Part shown: in pieces, positions 35,062 to 43,114 of the stretch
Layout: each line of letters opens with the position of its first letter
Numbering within the stretch: position 1 is the first letter of the stretch
DNA from: an uncultured Alistipes sp.
Lineage (GTDB): Bacteria > Bacteroidota > Bacteroidia > Bacteroidales > Rikenellaceae
NCBI GenBank assembly: GCA_900546065.1
Contig: URBK01000020.1
Location: 1 to 45,652 of the forward strand
Direction of reading: 5' to 3'
DNA: 45,652 nt
Program-made: the position numbers and the translations under genes
The notes under the pieces: generated by a model
Database searches by the model: none
Told to the model about the DNA's origin: nothing
Seen by the model: the letters and a program-made list of their open reading frames with translations, nothing else

Positions 35062-37446
35062 TCAGAACTCCACCGTGATACCCAGCGTCGGCACCAGCGA
35101 GCCGCTCGACTGGGGGATATATTTCATGCGGTAGCGCTGCTCCGACACCGGTGCCGTCGGGTTCTCCACGATGCCCGTGCTCATCAGCACGTCGGGCTGG
35201 CGCAGCTTGCTGCCCGTGATGTTCTGTATGTCGACATAGAAGCCCAGCATCCACCGCTTGAAATAGAAGACCTTGTCCACACGCACGTCCAGCTGCGCGA
35301 AGGCAGGCAAGCGCTCGCTGTTGTAGCGCGAGTAGTCGTAATAGGGTCGTCCCTGCGCGTCCCACGCCTGCTTGAGCGACGAGAGCTCCACGTCGTAGGG
35401 CGTATATGGCGCGCCCCCGATGGCGCTCAGCTTCGCCCCCGCGCTCCAGTGGCGGCCGAAGTCGTAGGTGCCGCTCACGTTCACCACGAAGCGGTTGTCC
35501 CATGCCGAGGCGATATACCGGTCGCCGCGGCCCCGGCGGTACTCGCTGCTGTATAACGTCGCCGAGCCTATGACGTTCACGCGGCCCGCGATCTGCCACC
35601 GCACCATAGCCTCAAGGCCGTAGGCGCGGCCGTCGGCCTCCGACACCAGAGGCTCATCGCCAACGGTGCCGTAGTCGTTGCCCTTGCACGTAAGGGGTAT
35701 GTCGTCGCGCAGCGAGAGCGGGATGTCGCCATAAGCCTTGTAGAAGCCCTGAAGCGTCACGATAAGGCGGTCGCGAAGGCGGTAGTCCACACCCGCCGAC
35801 GAGGATACCACGTGCATGTATTTCAGCGAGCGGTTCACAAGCACACCCGCCGCATCCTTGTATCCGAGGGCCGTATATGGCGGCAGCTGGTAGTATATAC
35901 CGCTTGCGGCGCTCACAGACCAGCTGTCGCTCAGCGCATACGACACCGACACGCGCGGCGAGGGCCGCATCCAGAAGCGCGCCATCGGCCCCGAGTAGTC
36001 GCACCCGTCGGCACGCACTCCCGCCGACGCCGTCAGGCGGTTGTCGCGCGAGGTGTAGTCGGCCGTGAGGAACAGGCCCCAGAAGAGCGTCCCGAGGCGC
36101 GTCGAATAGTCCGCAAGGGTCGTCGTCTGCTCAGCATAGAGGCGTTGCAGCGTGTGGTTGTTGTAGTACGAATAGCCCGCCTCGATGCCCTCGCGGATCT
36201 TCCAGCGCCCGACATACGAGGTATTCTCGGCCCGCAGCGTCGTCTTCTGCTCCACGGCCCGCAGCCGAAGACGCAGGTTATCCTCCGACGAGGAGTCGTT
36301 GTCGAGATATTTCAGATTGCGGTTGTTCAGATAGGTATGTCCCAGCGACACGCTCTGCACATGCCGCCCCCCGTAGTGGCGGTATGACGTCCCCACGGTG
36401 AAGGTCTCCTGCTTGAGCTGCGGCAGGTAGCTCAGAAGGTATTCGGCACTCTCGCCCGTCTGGTCGGTATTCAGTCGCATGTCGTCGATGCCCGCAAGAG
36501 CCAATACCGTCACCTCGTCACGATCCGAGAGGCGGCTCTTGATCTTGACCTGAGCGTCGATATAGTTCGGCAGGAAGGGGAGCCCCAACAGCTTGAAGAG
36601 CATCTGCAGATAGGATTGCCGCGCCGAGAAGATATATGTCGTGCGCCCGCCAATATGGCCGCTGCCGCTCAGCCCCACCTCCGAGGCCCCGAGCGTCGCC
36701 TTGAAGCTCTGCCGCTCGGGGTCGCCGTCCCGCAGGCTGAAGTCCAGCACCGAGCTCATGCCCCCAGCACGGTCCGCGGGGAAGGCCCCCGTATAGAAGT
36801 TGATCTCGCGGATAAGGTCGGCGTTGACGATGCTCACGGGGCCGCCCGACGCCCCCTGCGTGGCGAAGTGGTTGATGTTGGGGATCTCGATGCCGTCCAT
36901 GAAGAAGCGGTTCTCCGAGGGGCCGCCGCCGCGCACTATAAGGTCGTTGCGGTAGCCTACGGGCGAGAACGACACACCCGGATAGGAGCGTACGATGCGG
37001 GCGATGTCGCGGTTCGAGCCGGGGCTCTTCTCAATCTCGCGCAGGCCGATGACGTTCATTGACACGGGGCTCTCCACCGTGCGGCGGAATGGCGTGGACC
37101 GCACCGTCACGGCATCGACACCCTGACTCTCCTCGTCCATCTCGATCTCGATGAATGGCGTGGCCGCCGAGACCAGATATTCGGGTGTGACGGTCGTCTT
37201 GTAACCCAGCATCGAGGCCTCGAGACGGTATATGCCCGGCGCGACACCCTCGATGACAAACTCTCCCTCGGCGTCGGCCGAGGCCCCCTTCGTCCCCTGC
37301 CCCACGATCACTACGGCCGCATAGGCCACGCCGCGGCGCGTCAGACGGTCGATCACGCGGCCGCGTATCGGATAGTTCTCGCACAGGGCCTGCGGCGCAA
37401 GCAGCACACCCAGCGCAATGGCGATATATATTCTCAACTTACTCAT
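35062..37446 (-). CDS. TonB-dependent outer-membrane receptor with N-terminal carboxypeptidase-like domain
   Basis: 794 residues. The order is: a signal peptide (to about residue 22, ...ALCEN), a CarboxypepD_reg-like beta sandwich (IRGRVIDRLTRRGVAYAAVVI ... GEFVIEGVAPGIYRLEASMLGY, about 27-100), a plug (EIEKSPGSNRDIARIVRSYPGV ... DLIVRGGGPSENRFFMDGIEIP) and a 22-strand barrel ending in LVPTLGITVEF with terminal Phe. It imports a large substrate across the outer membrane with TonB energy. At under 800 residues it is smaller than SusC proteins, and no SusD partner is adjacent, so it is not a classical polysaccharide-utilisation pair. The ligand is unknown. Confidence 0.93.
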   Translation of the reverse strand: MSKLRIYIAIALGVLLAPQALCENYPIRGRVIDRLTRRGVAYAAVVIVGQGTKGASADAEGEFVIEGVAPGIYRLEASMLGYKTTVTPEYLVSAATPFIEIEMDEESQGVDAVTVRSTPFRRTVESPVSMNVIGLREIEKSPGSNRDIARIVRSYPGVSFSPVGYRNDLIVRGGGPSENRFFMDGIEIPNINHFATQGASGGPVSIVNADLIREINFYTGAFPADRAGGMSSVLDFSLRDGDPERQSFKATLGASEVGLSGSGHIGGRTTYIFSARQSYLQMLFKLLGLPFLPNYIDAQVKIKSRLSDRDEVTVLALAGIDDMRLNTDQTGESAEYLLSYLPQLKQETFTVGTSYRHYGGRHVQSVSLGHTYLNNRNLKYLDNDSSSEDNLRLRLRAVEQKTTLRAENTSYVGRWKIREGIEAGYSYYNNHTLQRLYAEQTTTLADYSTRLGTLFWGLFLTADYTSRDNRLTASAGVRADGCDYSGPMARFWMRPSPRVSVSYALSDSWSVSAASGIYYQLPPYTALGYKDAAGVLVNRSLKYMHVVSSSAGVDYRLRDRLIVTLQGFYKAYGDIPLSLRDDIPLTCKGNDYGTVGDEPLVSEADGRAYGLEAMVRWQIAGRVNVIGSATLYSSEYRRGRGDRYIASAWDNRFVVNVSGTYDFGRHWSAGAKLSAIGGAPYTPYDVELSSLKQAWDAQGRPYYDYSRYNSERLPAFAQLDVRVDKVFYFKRWMLGFYVDIQNITGSKLRQPDVLMSTGIVENPTAPVSEQRYRMKYIPQSSGSLVPTLGITVEF

Positions 37447-37483
37447 TTGTCGCTGTATTGGTCATGTGGAAGCATCGCCTACA

Positions 37484-37491
37484 CAAAGATG
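37484..37491 (-). promoter_or_regulatory. Weak -7 element (CATCTTTG) for the TonB-dependent receptor
   Basis: One mismatch to TAnnTTTG, 37 bases upstream of the start. No -33 box seen. Confidence 0.35.
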
Positions 37492-37645
37492 CCAAAATCC
37501 CGCCAAGATTCGCTTTGTCGTTGAAAATAAATAATTTGAATAACGCATACGGGCACAAATAGGACAAAAGGACACCACGTTACGGGGATAGAGTCACACA
37601 CGCCGCCCCGCTGCTTCCCACGGGAGATATACGCAAGAGGACACT

Positions 37646-38794
37646 CTATTTCCGGCGGCGCAGCGTTATGATGTCGATTTCGGGCCACGCCCCCAGACGG
37701 AACGGCACCGTGCCGCCCTCACCTACCGATACGTGCAGCGTACGGTCGCCATCGCGGTAGACGCCGCCCCACTCGGGATAGACCCACCGCGCGGGCGAGA
37801 AGCACCCTATACGCAGCTGCACGGCGTGCGTATGTCCCGACAGCGTCAGGTCGACATCCGTTGCGGGCAGCACCTCATGCCGCCAGTGCGACGGGTCGTG
37901 CGTAAGGAGTATCTTGAATGTGGTGTCGGCCACCCCCTCCATCGCCCGCCGCAGGTTGCCCCGCGCGGGGAAGGGCGGACGCCCCGTATTCTCGACGCCT
38001 ATGACGGCTATGGCCGCCGCACCGCGCCGCACCTCCACACTCTCGTCCAGAAGCAGCCGCCACCCCATTCCCCGCTCCAGCGAGATCAGACGCTCGAGCT
38101 GGCGGCGCGCCCCGTCACGCGTCCCGTAACGGTTGTATTCGCAATAGTCGTGGTTGCCCAGAACCGACACCACGCCCTCCGGCGCCCGCAGCCGCGACAG
38201 CACCGCCACGTACGGCTCCACCTCCGCGGCGGACGAGTTGACAAGGTCTCCCGTGAAGAGTATCACGTCGGGGTGCAGCGAGTTGACACGCTCCACGAAG
38301 CGGTGTACGAATGCGGTATCGTTGCCGTATGTTCCCAGATGCAGGTCCGAGATATGGGCCATGCGGTAGCCGTCGAAGGCCTCGGGCAGGCGCGGCGAGG
38401 AGATCTCCACCTCGCGCACCACGATGCGCCGCCAGCCGAAGACAAAACCGTAGAGGAAAGCCGCCGCCGTCACCACGGCCAGCGCCGCAGCCCCCACATT
38501 CACAAAATGCGCCGCTGCGGGCACGACCAGAGCCGCGGCACGCCCCGCCAATGACACCACCGTAAAGAGCAGCTTCGGGAGGCTCACGCACAACAGCACC
38601 GCGAAGAATATCCTCATCACGGCGGGTGTGACATGCCCCGCCATGCCCACGGCCGCCACGGCCACCAGCACCACGGTCGGCACCACCGACGCCGCACACC
38701 ACATCGTCGAGACACCCGCACGTGCAAGCACGTGCCATACATATATGTCGGGCAGCACCGCCATCACCACTGCCGCTATCACTATCGTCATCAT
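37646..38794 (-). CDS. Membrane-anchored metallophosphoesterase (YaeI-like)
   Basis: 382 residues from the ATG at 38794. A longer frame starts at a TTG at 38816-38818, but that TTG is part of the -7 box, so it cannot be the start. About four N-terminal membrane segments (1-140) precede a calcineurin-like phosphoesterase domain. Its metal-site motifs are all present: ISDLHLG, FTGDLVN, LGNHDY, THDPSHW and LSGHTHAVQL. Family members cleave phosphodiesters or pyrophosphates, for instance in lipid metabolism; the active domain faces away from the membrane on one side that cannot be assigned. Three repeat-borne promoters lie upstream. Confidence 0.9.
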   Translation of the reverse strand: MMTIVIAAVVMAVLPDIYVWHVLARAGVSTMWCAASVVPTVVLVAVAAVGMAGHVTPAVMRIFFAVLLCVSLPKLLFTVVSLAGRAAALVVPAAAHFVNVGAAALAVVTAAAFLYGFVFGWRRIVVREVEISSPRLPEAFDGYRMAHISDLHLGTYGNDTAFVHRFVERVNSLHPDVILFTGDLVNSSAAEVEPYVAVLSRLRAPEGVVSVLGNHDYCEYNRYGTRDGARRQLERLISLERGMGWRLLLDESVEVRRGAAAIAVIGVENTGRPPFPARGNLRRAMEGVADTTFKILLTHDPSHWRHEVLPATDVDLTLSGHTHAVQLRIGCFSPARWVYPEWGGVYRDGDRTLHVSVGEGGTVPFRLGAWPEIDIITLRRRK

Positions 38795-38815
38795 AATCCG
38801 GACATTTTCCCATGG

Positions 38816-38847
38816 CAAAAATAGTGAAAGCCGAGGGCAGAGGCAAA
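38816..38847 (-). promoter_or_regulatory. Repeat-borne promoter 1 (proximal) of the metallophosphoesterase gene
   Basis: Minus-strand TTTG (38844-38847), 20 bases, TATTTTTG (38816-38823). Full consensus; the predicted transcript start is only about 15 bases from the ATG. Confidence 0.8.
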
Positions 38848-38976
38848 TATTTTAATATTTGGCTATGCCGAGGCGCATCCTGTTTAAGACGAAGTCAAAA
38901 ATAGTGAAAGCCGAGAGCAGAGACAAATATTTTAATATTTGACTCGGCCGAGGCGCATCCTGTTTAAGGCAAAGTC
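38817..38976 (-). repeat. Two exact-length 80-bp tandem copies of the promoter repeat
   Basis: Copies 38817-38896 and 38897-38976 differ at only about eight positions. Each reads (minus strand) GACTTyGyCTTAAACAGG..., has the dyad CAAATATT-AA-AATATTTG, and ends CTCGGCTTTCACTATTTTT. The right dyad arm contains the -33 TTTG. A third, degenerate copy continues to about 39008. A matching unit lies upstream of rsmE at 34163. Confidence 0.9.
38896..38927 (-). promoter_or_regulatory. Repeat-borne promoter 2 of the metallophosphoesterase gene
   Basis: Identical boxes and spacing to promoter 1, exactly 80 bases upstream: TTTG (38924-38927), 20 bases, TATTTTTG (38896-38903). Confidence 0.75.
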
Positions 38977-39007
38977 AAAAACAAGGAAAGTCTCCGGCCG
39001 GGGCAAA
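38976..39007 (-). promoter_or_regulatory. Repeat-borne promoter 3 (degenerate, distal)
   Basis: TTTG (39004-39007), 20 bases, TGTTTTTG (38976-38983), again exactly 80 bases further. The -7 box has G in place of A, so it is probably weak. Confidence 0.5.
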
Positions 39008-39119
39008 TTGCGGATAAGTAATTACAATATTCCGCCCACGCACGAACATCCCCGACGACATAATTCGCACACATGAAGATAATTTCGCCGCCGTCGGCTG
39101 TGCGTATAATTTTTTTCAC

Positions 39120-39127
39120 TATATTTG
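39120..39127 (+). promoter_or_regulatory. -7 element (TATATTTG) for the GH20 gene
   Basis: Exact match within TTTCACTATATTTG, the same phrase as the end of the promoter repeat, followed by ACAGGATG as at that repeat's start. The leader to the GH20 ATG would be about 170 bases. The rest of 39010-39302 shows no gene. Confidence 0.5.
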
Positions 39128-39302
39128 GATAATACAGGATGTGCCCCGCCCCGAACAGCTAAAACGCAGGCCCATAGACAAAACCCGGGGAGCACTCCGA
39201 AGAGTAAGAGAGACAACCGCAGGCGATGAATGCAACGCAGAAGAGGTCCCGACCCGACGCGCGCCGCCCGCAAACCGAATACAAACCTAACAGATCCCGC
39301 TT

Positions 39303-41639
39303 ATGAAAATGGAACATCTGACCCGCACACTCTGCGCCGCAATGGCGGCAGCGGCAATGACGGCCGCCGTATCGTGTTCAAGGACGGCCGAGGCCGACTA
39401 CGACATCGTGCCCGCACCCCTCGAGGTGACGGCGGCGGAGGGCGAACCCTTCCTCCTCAAGAACGGCACCGCCATAATCTATCCCGCCGGCGACGAGGCC
39501 ATGCGCCGCAATGCCGGCTTCCTTGCCGAATATATCGGCGAGCAGACGGGCCTTAAGCTCACTCCCGCCGAGGGCAGCGCCGAAGGTCCTGCCGTGACCC
39601 TCGCCCTCGGGCCCGTCACCGACAACCCCGAAGGCTACCGCATGGAGGTCGCGGCCGACGGCGTCACCATCACCGCCCCCACCCCCGCAGGTGTATTCTA
39701 CGGCATACAGACCATGCGCAAGGCCGTGGGCGTCACGAAGGGCCAGTGCCGCATGGCGCCCGTGACGGTCACCGACTCTCCGCGATTCGCATACCGCGGC
39801 ATGCACCTCGACGTCTCGCGCCACTTCTTCACCGTAGAGGAGGTCAAGACATACATCGACATGCTCGCCCTGCACAACATAAACCGCTTCCACTGGCACC
39901 TGACCGACGATCAGGGCTGGCGCATCGAGATCAGGAAGTACCCGCGCCTTACGGAGGTCGGGTCGCAGCGCAAGCAGACCGTCATCGGCCGCAACTCGGG
40001 CGAGTATGACGGCAAGCCATACGGCGGATTCTATACGCAGGACGAGGCGCGCGACATCGTCGCCTACGCCGCCGAGCGTTACATCACCGTCATCCCCGAG
40101 ATCGACATGCCGGGCCACATGCAGGCCGCGCTGGCAGCATATCCCGACCTCGGATGTACGGGCGGCCCGTACGACGTATGGATGCAGTGGGGAATCTCGG
40201 ACGACGTCCTCTGCGCCGGAAACGACGCCACCATAACCTTCATCAAGGATGTGCTGGCCGAGATCATCGACATATTCCCCTCGGAGTATATCCACGTCGG
40301 CGGCGACGAGTGCCCCAAGGTGCGGTGGGAGAGCTGTCCCAAGTGTCAGGCCCGCATCGCCCAGCTCGGGCTCAAGTCGGACGAGACCCACACCAAGGAG
40401 CAGCGGCTCCAGAGCTACGTCATCTCTCAGGCGGCGGAGTTCCTCGCCGCGAACGGACGCCGCATGATCGGCTGGGACGAGATCCTCGAGGGCGGCCTCG
40501 CCCCGGGAGCCACCGTCATGTCATGGCGCGGCGAGGGCGGCGGAATAGCCGCGGCACGCCTCCACCACGACGTCATCATGACACCCAACACATACCACTA
40601 CTTCGACTACTATCAGGCCAAGGATACCGCCGCGGAGCCCCTCGCCATAGGCGGATACCTCCCCATCGAGCGCGTATATTCCTACGAGCCCATGCCCCGC
40701 TCGCTCTCTCCCGACGAGCAGCGGTACATCGTGGGCGTGCAGGCAAACCTCTGGACCGAATATATCCCCGACATGGCACAGGTGCAGTATATGGTGCTGC
40801 CGCGCATGGCCGCACTCGCCGAGACGCAGTGGTGCGCCCCCGAAAAGAAGGTCTACGAGCAGTTCCTGCGCCGCACGGCACGCCTCTGCCGCATATATGA
40901 CGTCAAGGGGTGGAACTACGCCACGCATATCTTCGACGTGGAGCTCGACATACACCCCGACACCGCCGACGGCACCATCGCCGTAACCGCCTCGACCATA
41001 GACGACGCGCCCGTACACTACACCCTCGACGGCTCGCAGCCTACGGCCGCCTCGCCCGTAATCGAGGATACGATAGTCATATCTTCGGATGCGGTGCTGC
41101 GCACGGTGGCCCTGCGCGAGAACGGCGCCGTCTCGCGCACCACAACCGACGCCATACACTTCAGCAAGGCTACGGCAAAGCCCGTCAAGCTGTTGCAGGC
41201 ATCGCACCCGAGCTACACATTCGACGGGGCATCGGCCCTCGCCGACGGCCTCACGGGCGACCGCAACTACAAGACCGGCCGCTGGATAGGCTTCTGCGGC
41301 ACCGACCTCGAGGCCGTCATCGACCTCGGCGCACCGACCGAGATATCGTCCGCGGGATTCCGCACATGTGTCGAGAAGGGTGACTGGATATTCGATTCGC
41401 GCGGCGCAACCGTGCTGGTCTCGGACGACGGCACGCAGTTCAGAGAGGTGGCCGCCGAAACATCCCCCGCAATGAAGAGCAACGACGGAAACGGAGTCTA
41501 TACCCACACCCTCAAGTTCGATCCCGTCACCTGCCGCTATGTCAAGGTTCTGGTCTTCTCGGAGCACTCGATACCCGAATGGCACGGCGCCAAGGGCTAT
41601 CCGGGATTCCTCTTCGTCGACGAGATAACCCTCGACTGA
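39303..41639 (+). CDS. Lipoprotein GH20 beta-N-acetylhexosaminidase
   Basis: Removes terminal GlcNAc/GalNAc from glycoconjugates such as mucin glycans, at the outer membrane or in the periplasm. 778 residues. A lipoprotein signal peptide has Cys in AAVSC (about residue 25). The GH20 N-terminal alpha/beta domain covers about 35-150. The catalytic TIM barrel has FAYRGMHLDVSRHFF, FHWHLTDDQGWRIEI, PEIDMPGHMQAAL and HVGGDECPK, where D335-E336 is the substrate-assisted catalytic pair. A chitobiase-type C-terminal segment (VHYTLDGSQPT, about 565-625) and an F5/8-type carbohydrate-binding domain (about 650-778) follow. Monocistronic, with a strong terminator. Confidence 0.95.
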   Translation: MKMEHLTRTLCAAMAAAAMTAAVSCSRTAEADYDIVPAPLEVTAAEGEPFLLKNGTAIIYPAGDEAMRRNAGFLAEYIGEQTGLKLTPAEGSAEGPAVTLALGPVTDNPEGYRMEVAADGVTITAPTPAGVFYGIQTMRKAVGVTKGQCRMAPVTVTDSPRFAYRGMHLDVSRHFFTVEEVKTYIDMLALHNINRFHWHLTDDQGWRIEIRKYPRLTEVGSQRKQTVIGRNSGEYDGKPYGGFYTQDEARDIVAYAAERYITVIPEIDMPGHMQAALAAYPDLGCTGGPYDVWMQWGISDDVLCAGNDATITFIKDVLAEIIDIFPSEYIHVGGDECPKVRWESCPKCQARIAQLGLKSDETHTKEQRLQSYVISQAAEFLAANGRRMIGWDEILEGGLAPGATVMSWRGEGGGIAAARLHHDVIMTPNTYHYFDYYQAKDTAAEPLAIGGYLPIERVYSYEPMPRSLSPDEQRYIVGVQANLWTEYIPDMAQVQYMVLPRMAALAETQWCAPEKKVYEQFLRRTARLCRIYDVKGWNYATHIFDVELDIHPDTADGTIAVTASTIDDAPVHYTLDGSQPTAASPVIEDTIVISSDAVLRTVALRENGAVSRTTTDAIHFSKATAKPVKLLQASHPSYTFDGASALADGLTGDRNYKTGRWIGFCGTDLEAVIDLGAPTEISSAGFRTCVEKGDWIFDSRGATVLVSDDGTQFREVAAETSPAMKSNDGNGVYTHTLKFDPVTCRYVKVLVFSEHSIPEWHGAKGYPGFLFVDEITLD

Positions 41640-41660
41640 CGCACCATCCCGCCCGATACG

Positions 41661-41703
41661 GAAAATCCCTGTCTGCATTATGCGGGCAGGGATTTTCTTT
41701 TTC
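41661..41703 (+). terminator. Terminator of the GH20 gene
   Basis: A 16-bp stem (GAAAATCCCTGTCTGC with GCGGGCAGGGATTTTC, two G-U pairs) and 5-base loop, followed by TTTTTC. Confidence 0.9.
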
Positions 41704-41719
41704 GGATCTTTACGCCCCC

Positions 41720-41863
41720 TCTCTTTGACCTTGTCCAATGGGAATAGCCCTCCCCTCTCTTTGCCCTTCATAATGAAAATTGCTTTCCTACTTTATTTCC
41801 CCTGTCCAATGGCAATTGCCCTCCTACTCTCTTTGACATTCATAATGAAATAGCTTTCGATAC
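41720..41863. repeat. 36-bp tandem repeat, four copies in two alternating types
   Basis: Units start at 41720, 41756, 41792 and 41828. Units 1 and 3 contain GTCCAATGG, units 2 and 4 contain CATAATGAAA, so the array is also a 72-bp duplication. Units abut with no spacers. Confidence 0.85.
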
Positions 41864-41884
41864 CTTTTTGGCAGCAAAAAGGTA
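41861..41884. repeat. Perfect 10-bp inverted repeat
   Basis: TACCTTTTTG, GCAG loop, CAAAAAGGTA. No T-run beyond the arms. Confidence 0.7.
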
Positions 41885-41937
41885 TCCCCAAAAACTGCCG
41901 CAAGGCAAAAATTTCGGGCCGCTGTCAGATTTTCCCT

Positions 41938-41986
41938 AAACCGAATGCTTCGCACTTTTACTCCGTGAAAAGGTCTTCGGTTTTTT
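41938..41986 (+). terminator. Terminator-like hairpin
   Basis: AAACCGAA and TTCGGTTT around an inner CTTTT/AAAAG stem, followed by TTT. No gene lies directly upstream, so its purpose is unclear. Confidence 0.4.
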
Positions 41987-42012
41987 ACGCGAAAATCGGC
42001 CCGCGTCTATCT

Positions 42013-42227
42013 CCGAAATTGTTTGCAATGCGGGATTTCCTCACGGCGTGTGAATTGTGTTCGGGGATTATTCCACGCTTCCCCGAAAGATTGTTTGCCG
42101 TGCGGGATTTCCTGACGGCGTGTGAATTGTATTTGGGGATCATCGGCCGCCACGCTCCCCCGAAAGATTGTTTGCAATGCGGGATTCTTCGCGGCGTGTG
42201 GATTGTGTTCAGGGATTATCGGCCGCG
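42013..42227. repeat. 70-77 bp tandem repeat, three copies
   Basis: Copies start at 42013, 42083 and 42160 (CCGAAA). Each contains GATTGTTTGC or a variant, TGCGGGATT, CGGCGTGTG and ATTGTrTTyrGGGAT. The unequal period rules out a coding repeat. Short antisense frames here are by-products. Confidence 0.85.
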
Positions 42228-42368
42228 TAAGAAAATTACGCCGAAAAACGTTATTTTTACAACACGGGCGGCGCGGAAAGGGTTGTTTCACCCCCGCCGC
42301 CGCGGCGGTTCGCACACCGAATAGGGTTTTTCACGGCTGCACGATGCTTAAATTTTCGTTTCGGGCCC

Positions 42369-42376
42369 TATCTTTG
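42369..42376 (+). promoter_or_regulatory. -7 promoter element (TATCTTTG) for the DUF4890-like gene
   Basis: Exact TAnnTTTG, 55 bases upstream of the ATG at 42432. Confidence 0.65.
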
Positions 42377-42431
42377 CAATACACCGAAAGGCATTGATTA
42401 TATATTGTACAACACTAAAAATAGACCTGTT

Positions 42432-42941
42432 ATGAAAAAGTATCTTTGTATGATGGCGTTGACCCTCGTCATGGGGGCCGCCGCAGCTCAGGAGCCCGAC
42501 AACCAGCAGCAGCCCAAGCAGGCGCCTACGGTCGAGCAGATGGCCAAGATGAAGGCCGACCGCATGAAGCAGCAGCTGCTGCTCGGCGATGACCAGTATG
42601 ACAAGGTTTACAAGTTGTGTCTCAAGCAGTCGGAGGCGCAGCAGAAACGTATGGAGCAGATGAAGAAGGAGCAGGAGGAGATGTCGCAGCAGATGAAGGG
42701 CATACTCAACGAGGCGCAGTATGAGCGTTACGAGCAGCTGCAGTCGGCACGCATGCACCGCCGCATGCCAAACAACAACGGCAAGCCCCGTTTCGGCATG
42801 GGGCGCCCCGCAGGCATGGACAATGACGGCATGGCACCCGCACCCATGCGCAAAAAGGGCCCCACGATCGATGTCAAGAACGACCCGCGCCGCAACATGA
42901 CAATCAAGCGCGACGCCGACGCAACCGAGGCCGAGGAGTAA
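42432..42941 (+). CDS. Periplasmic DUF4890/Spy-like helical protein
   Basis: 169 residues with a signal peptide (to about residue 20, ...GAAAAQ). The mature protein is highly charged and helical. A Met/Lys-rich region with TVEQMAKMKADRMKQQLLLGDDQYDKVYKLC and a second helix EQMKKEQEEMSQQMKGILNEAQYERYEQL resemble the paired LTxxQ-type helices of CpxP/Spy chaperones and DUF4890 proteins of Bacteroidales (sections quoted overlap only in part). The C-terminus is low-complexity, Met/Pro/Gly rich (GMGRPAGMDNDGMAPAPM). A periplasmic chaperone or metal-stress role is possible but not shown. I chose the ATG at 42432 because the nine codons before it add no signal-peptide character. Confidence 0.75.
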   Translation: MKKYLCMMALTLVMGAAAAQEPDNQQQPKQAPTVEQMAKMKADRMKQQLLLGDDQYDKVYKLCLKQSEAQQKRMEQMKKEQEEMSQQMKGILNEAQYERYEQLQSARMHRRMPNNNGKPRFGMGRPAGMDNDGMAPAPMRKKGPTIDVKNDPRRNMTIKRDADATEAEE

Positions 42942-42988
42942 CCGCGCAAAACAGACATGCCGCATATACCCCCGTTGCGGCATAAAGA

Positions 42989-43030
42989 GACGGGAGACGA
43001 CAAAGCAGATGTCGTCTCCCGTCCTGTTTT
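42989..43030 (+). terminator. Terminator after the DUF4890-like gene
   Basis: GACGGGAGACGACA pairs perfectly with TGTCGTCTCCCGTC; CTGTTTT follows. Confidence 0.85.
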
Positions 43031-43114
43031 ATACCCTTCATTTATGGTTTTGTCGGCCTCCGGCCCTCTCGTCGCCTCCCGATTCGTCTCCGTTACCGAA
43101 GGCCGCCCGAACCG

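Noticed and set aside
35062..37446. SusC/SusD polysaccharide-utilisation locus
   Set aside because: The receptor is under 800 residues, has no SusD neighbour and no adjacent glycosidase on the same transcript.
38795..38818. TTG start for the metallophosphoesterase
   Set aside because: The TTG is the end of the -7 box and so would not be transcribed.
41720..41863. 36-bp repeats considered as a CRISPR array
   Set aside because: Units abut with no spacers, alternate in sequence, and there are no cas genes.
42007..42315. 102-residue minus-strand frame with repeated RRxEIPHxKQ phrases
   Set aside because: A by-product of the 70-77 bp intergenic repeats, whose uneven period would not keep one frame; no start signals.
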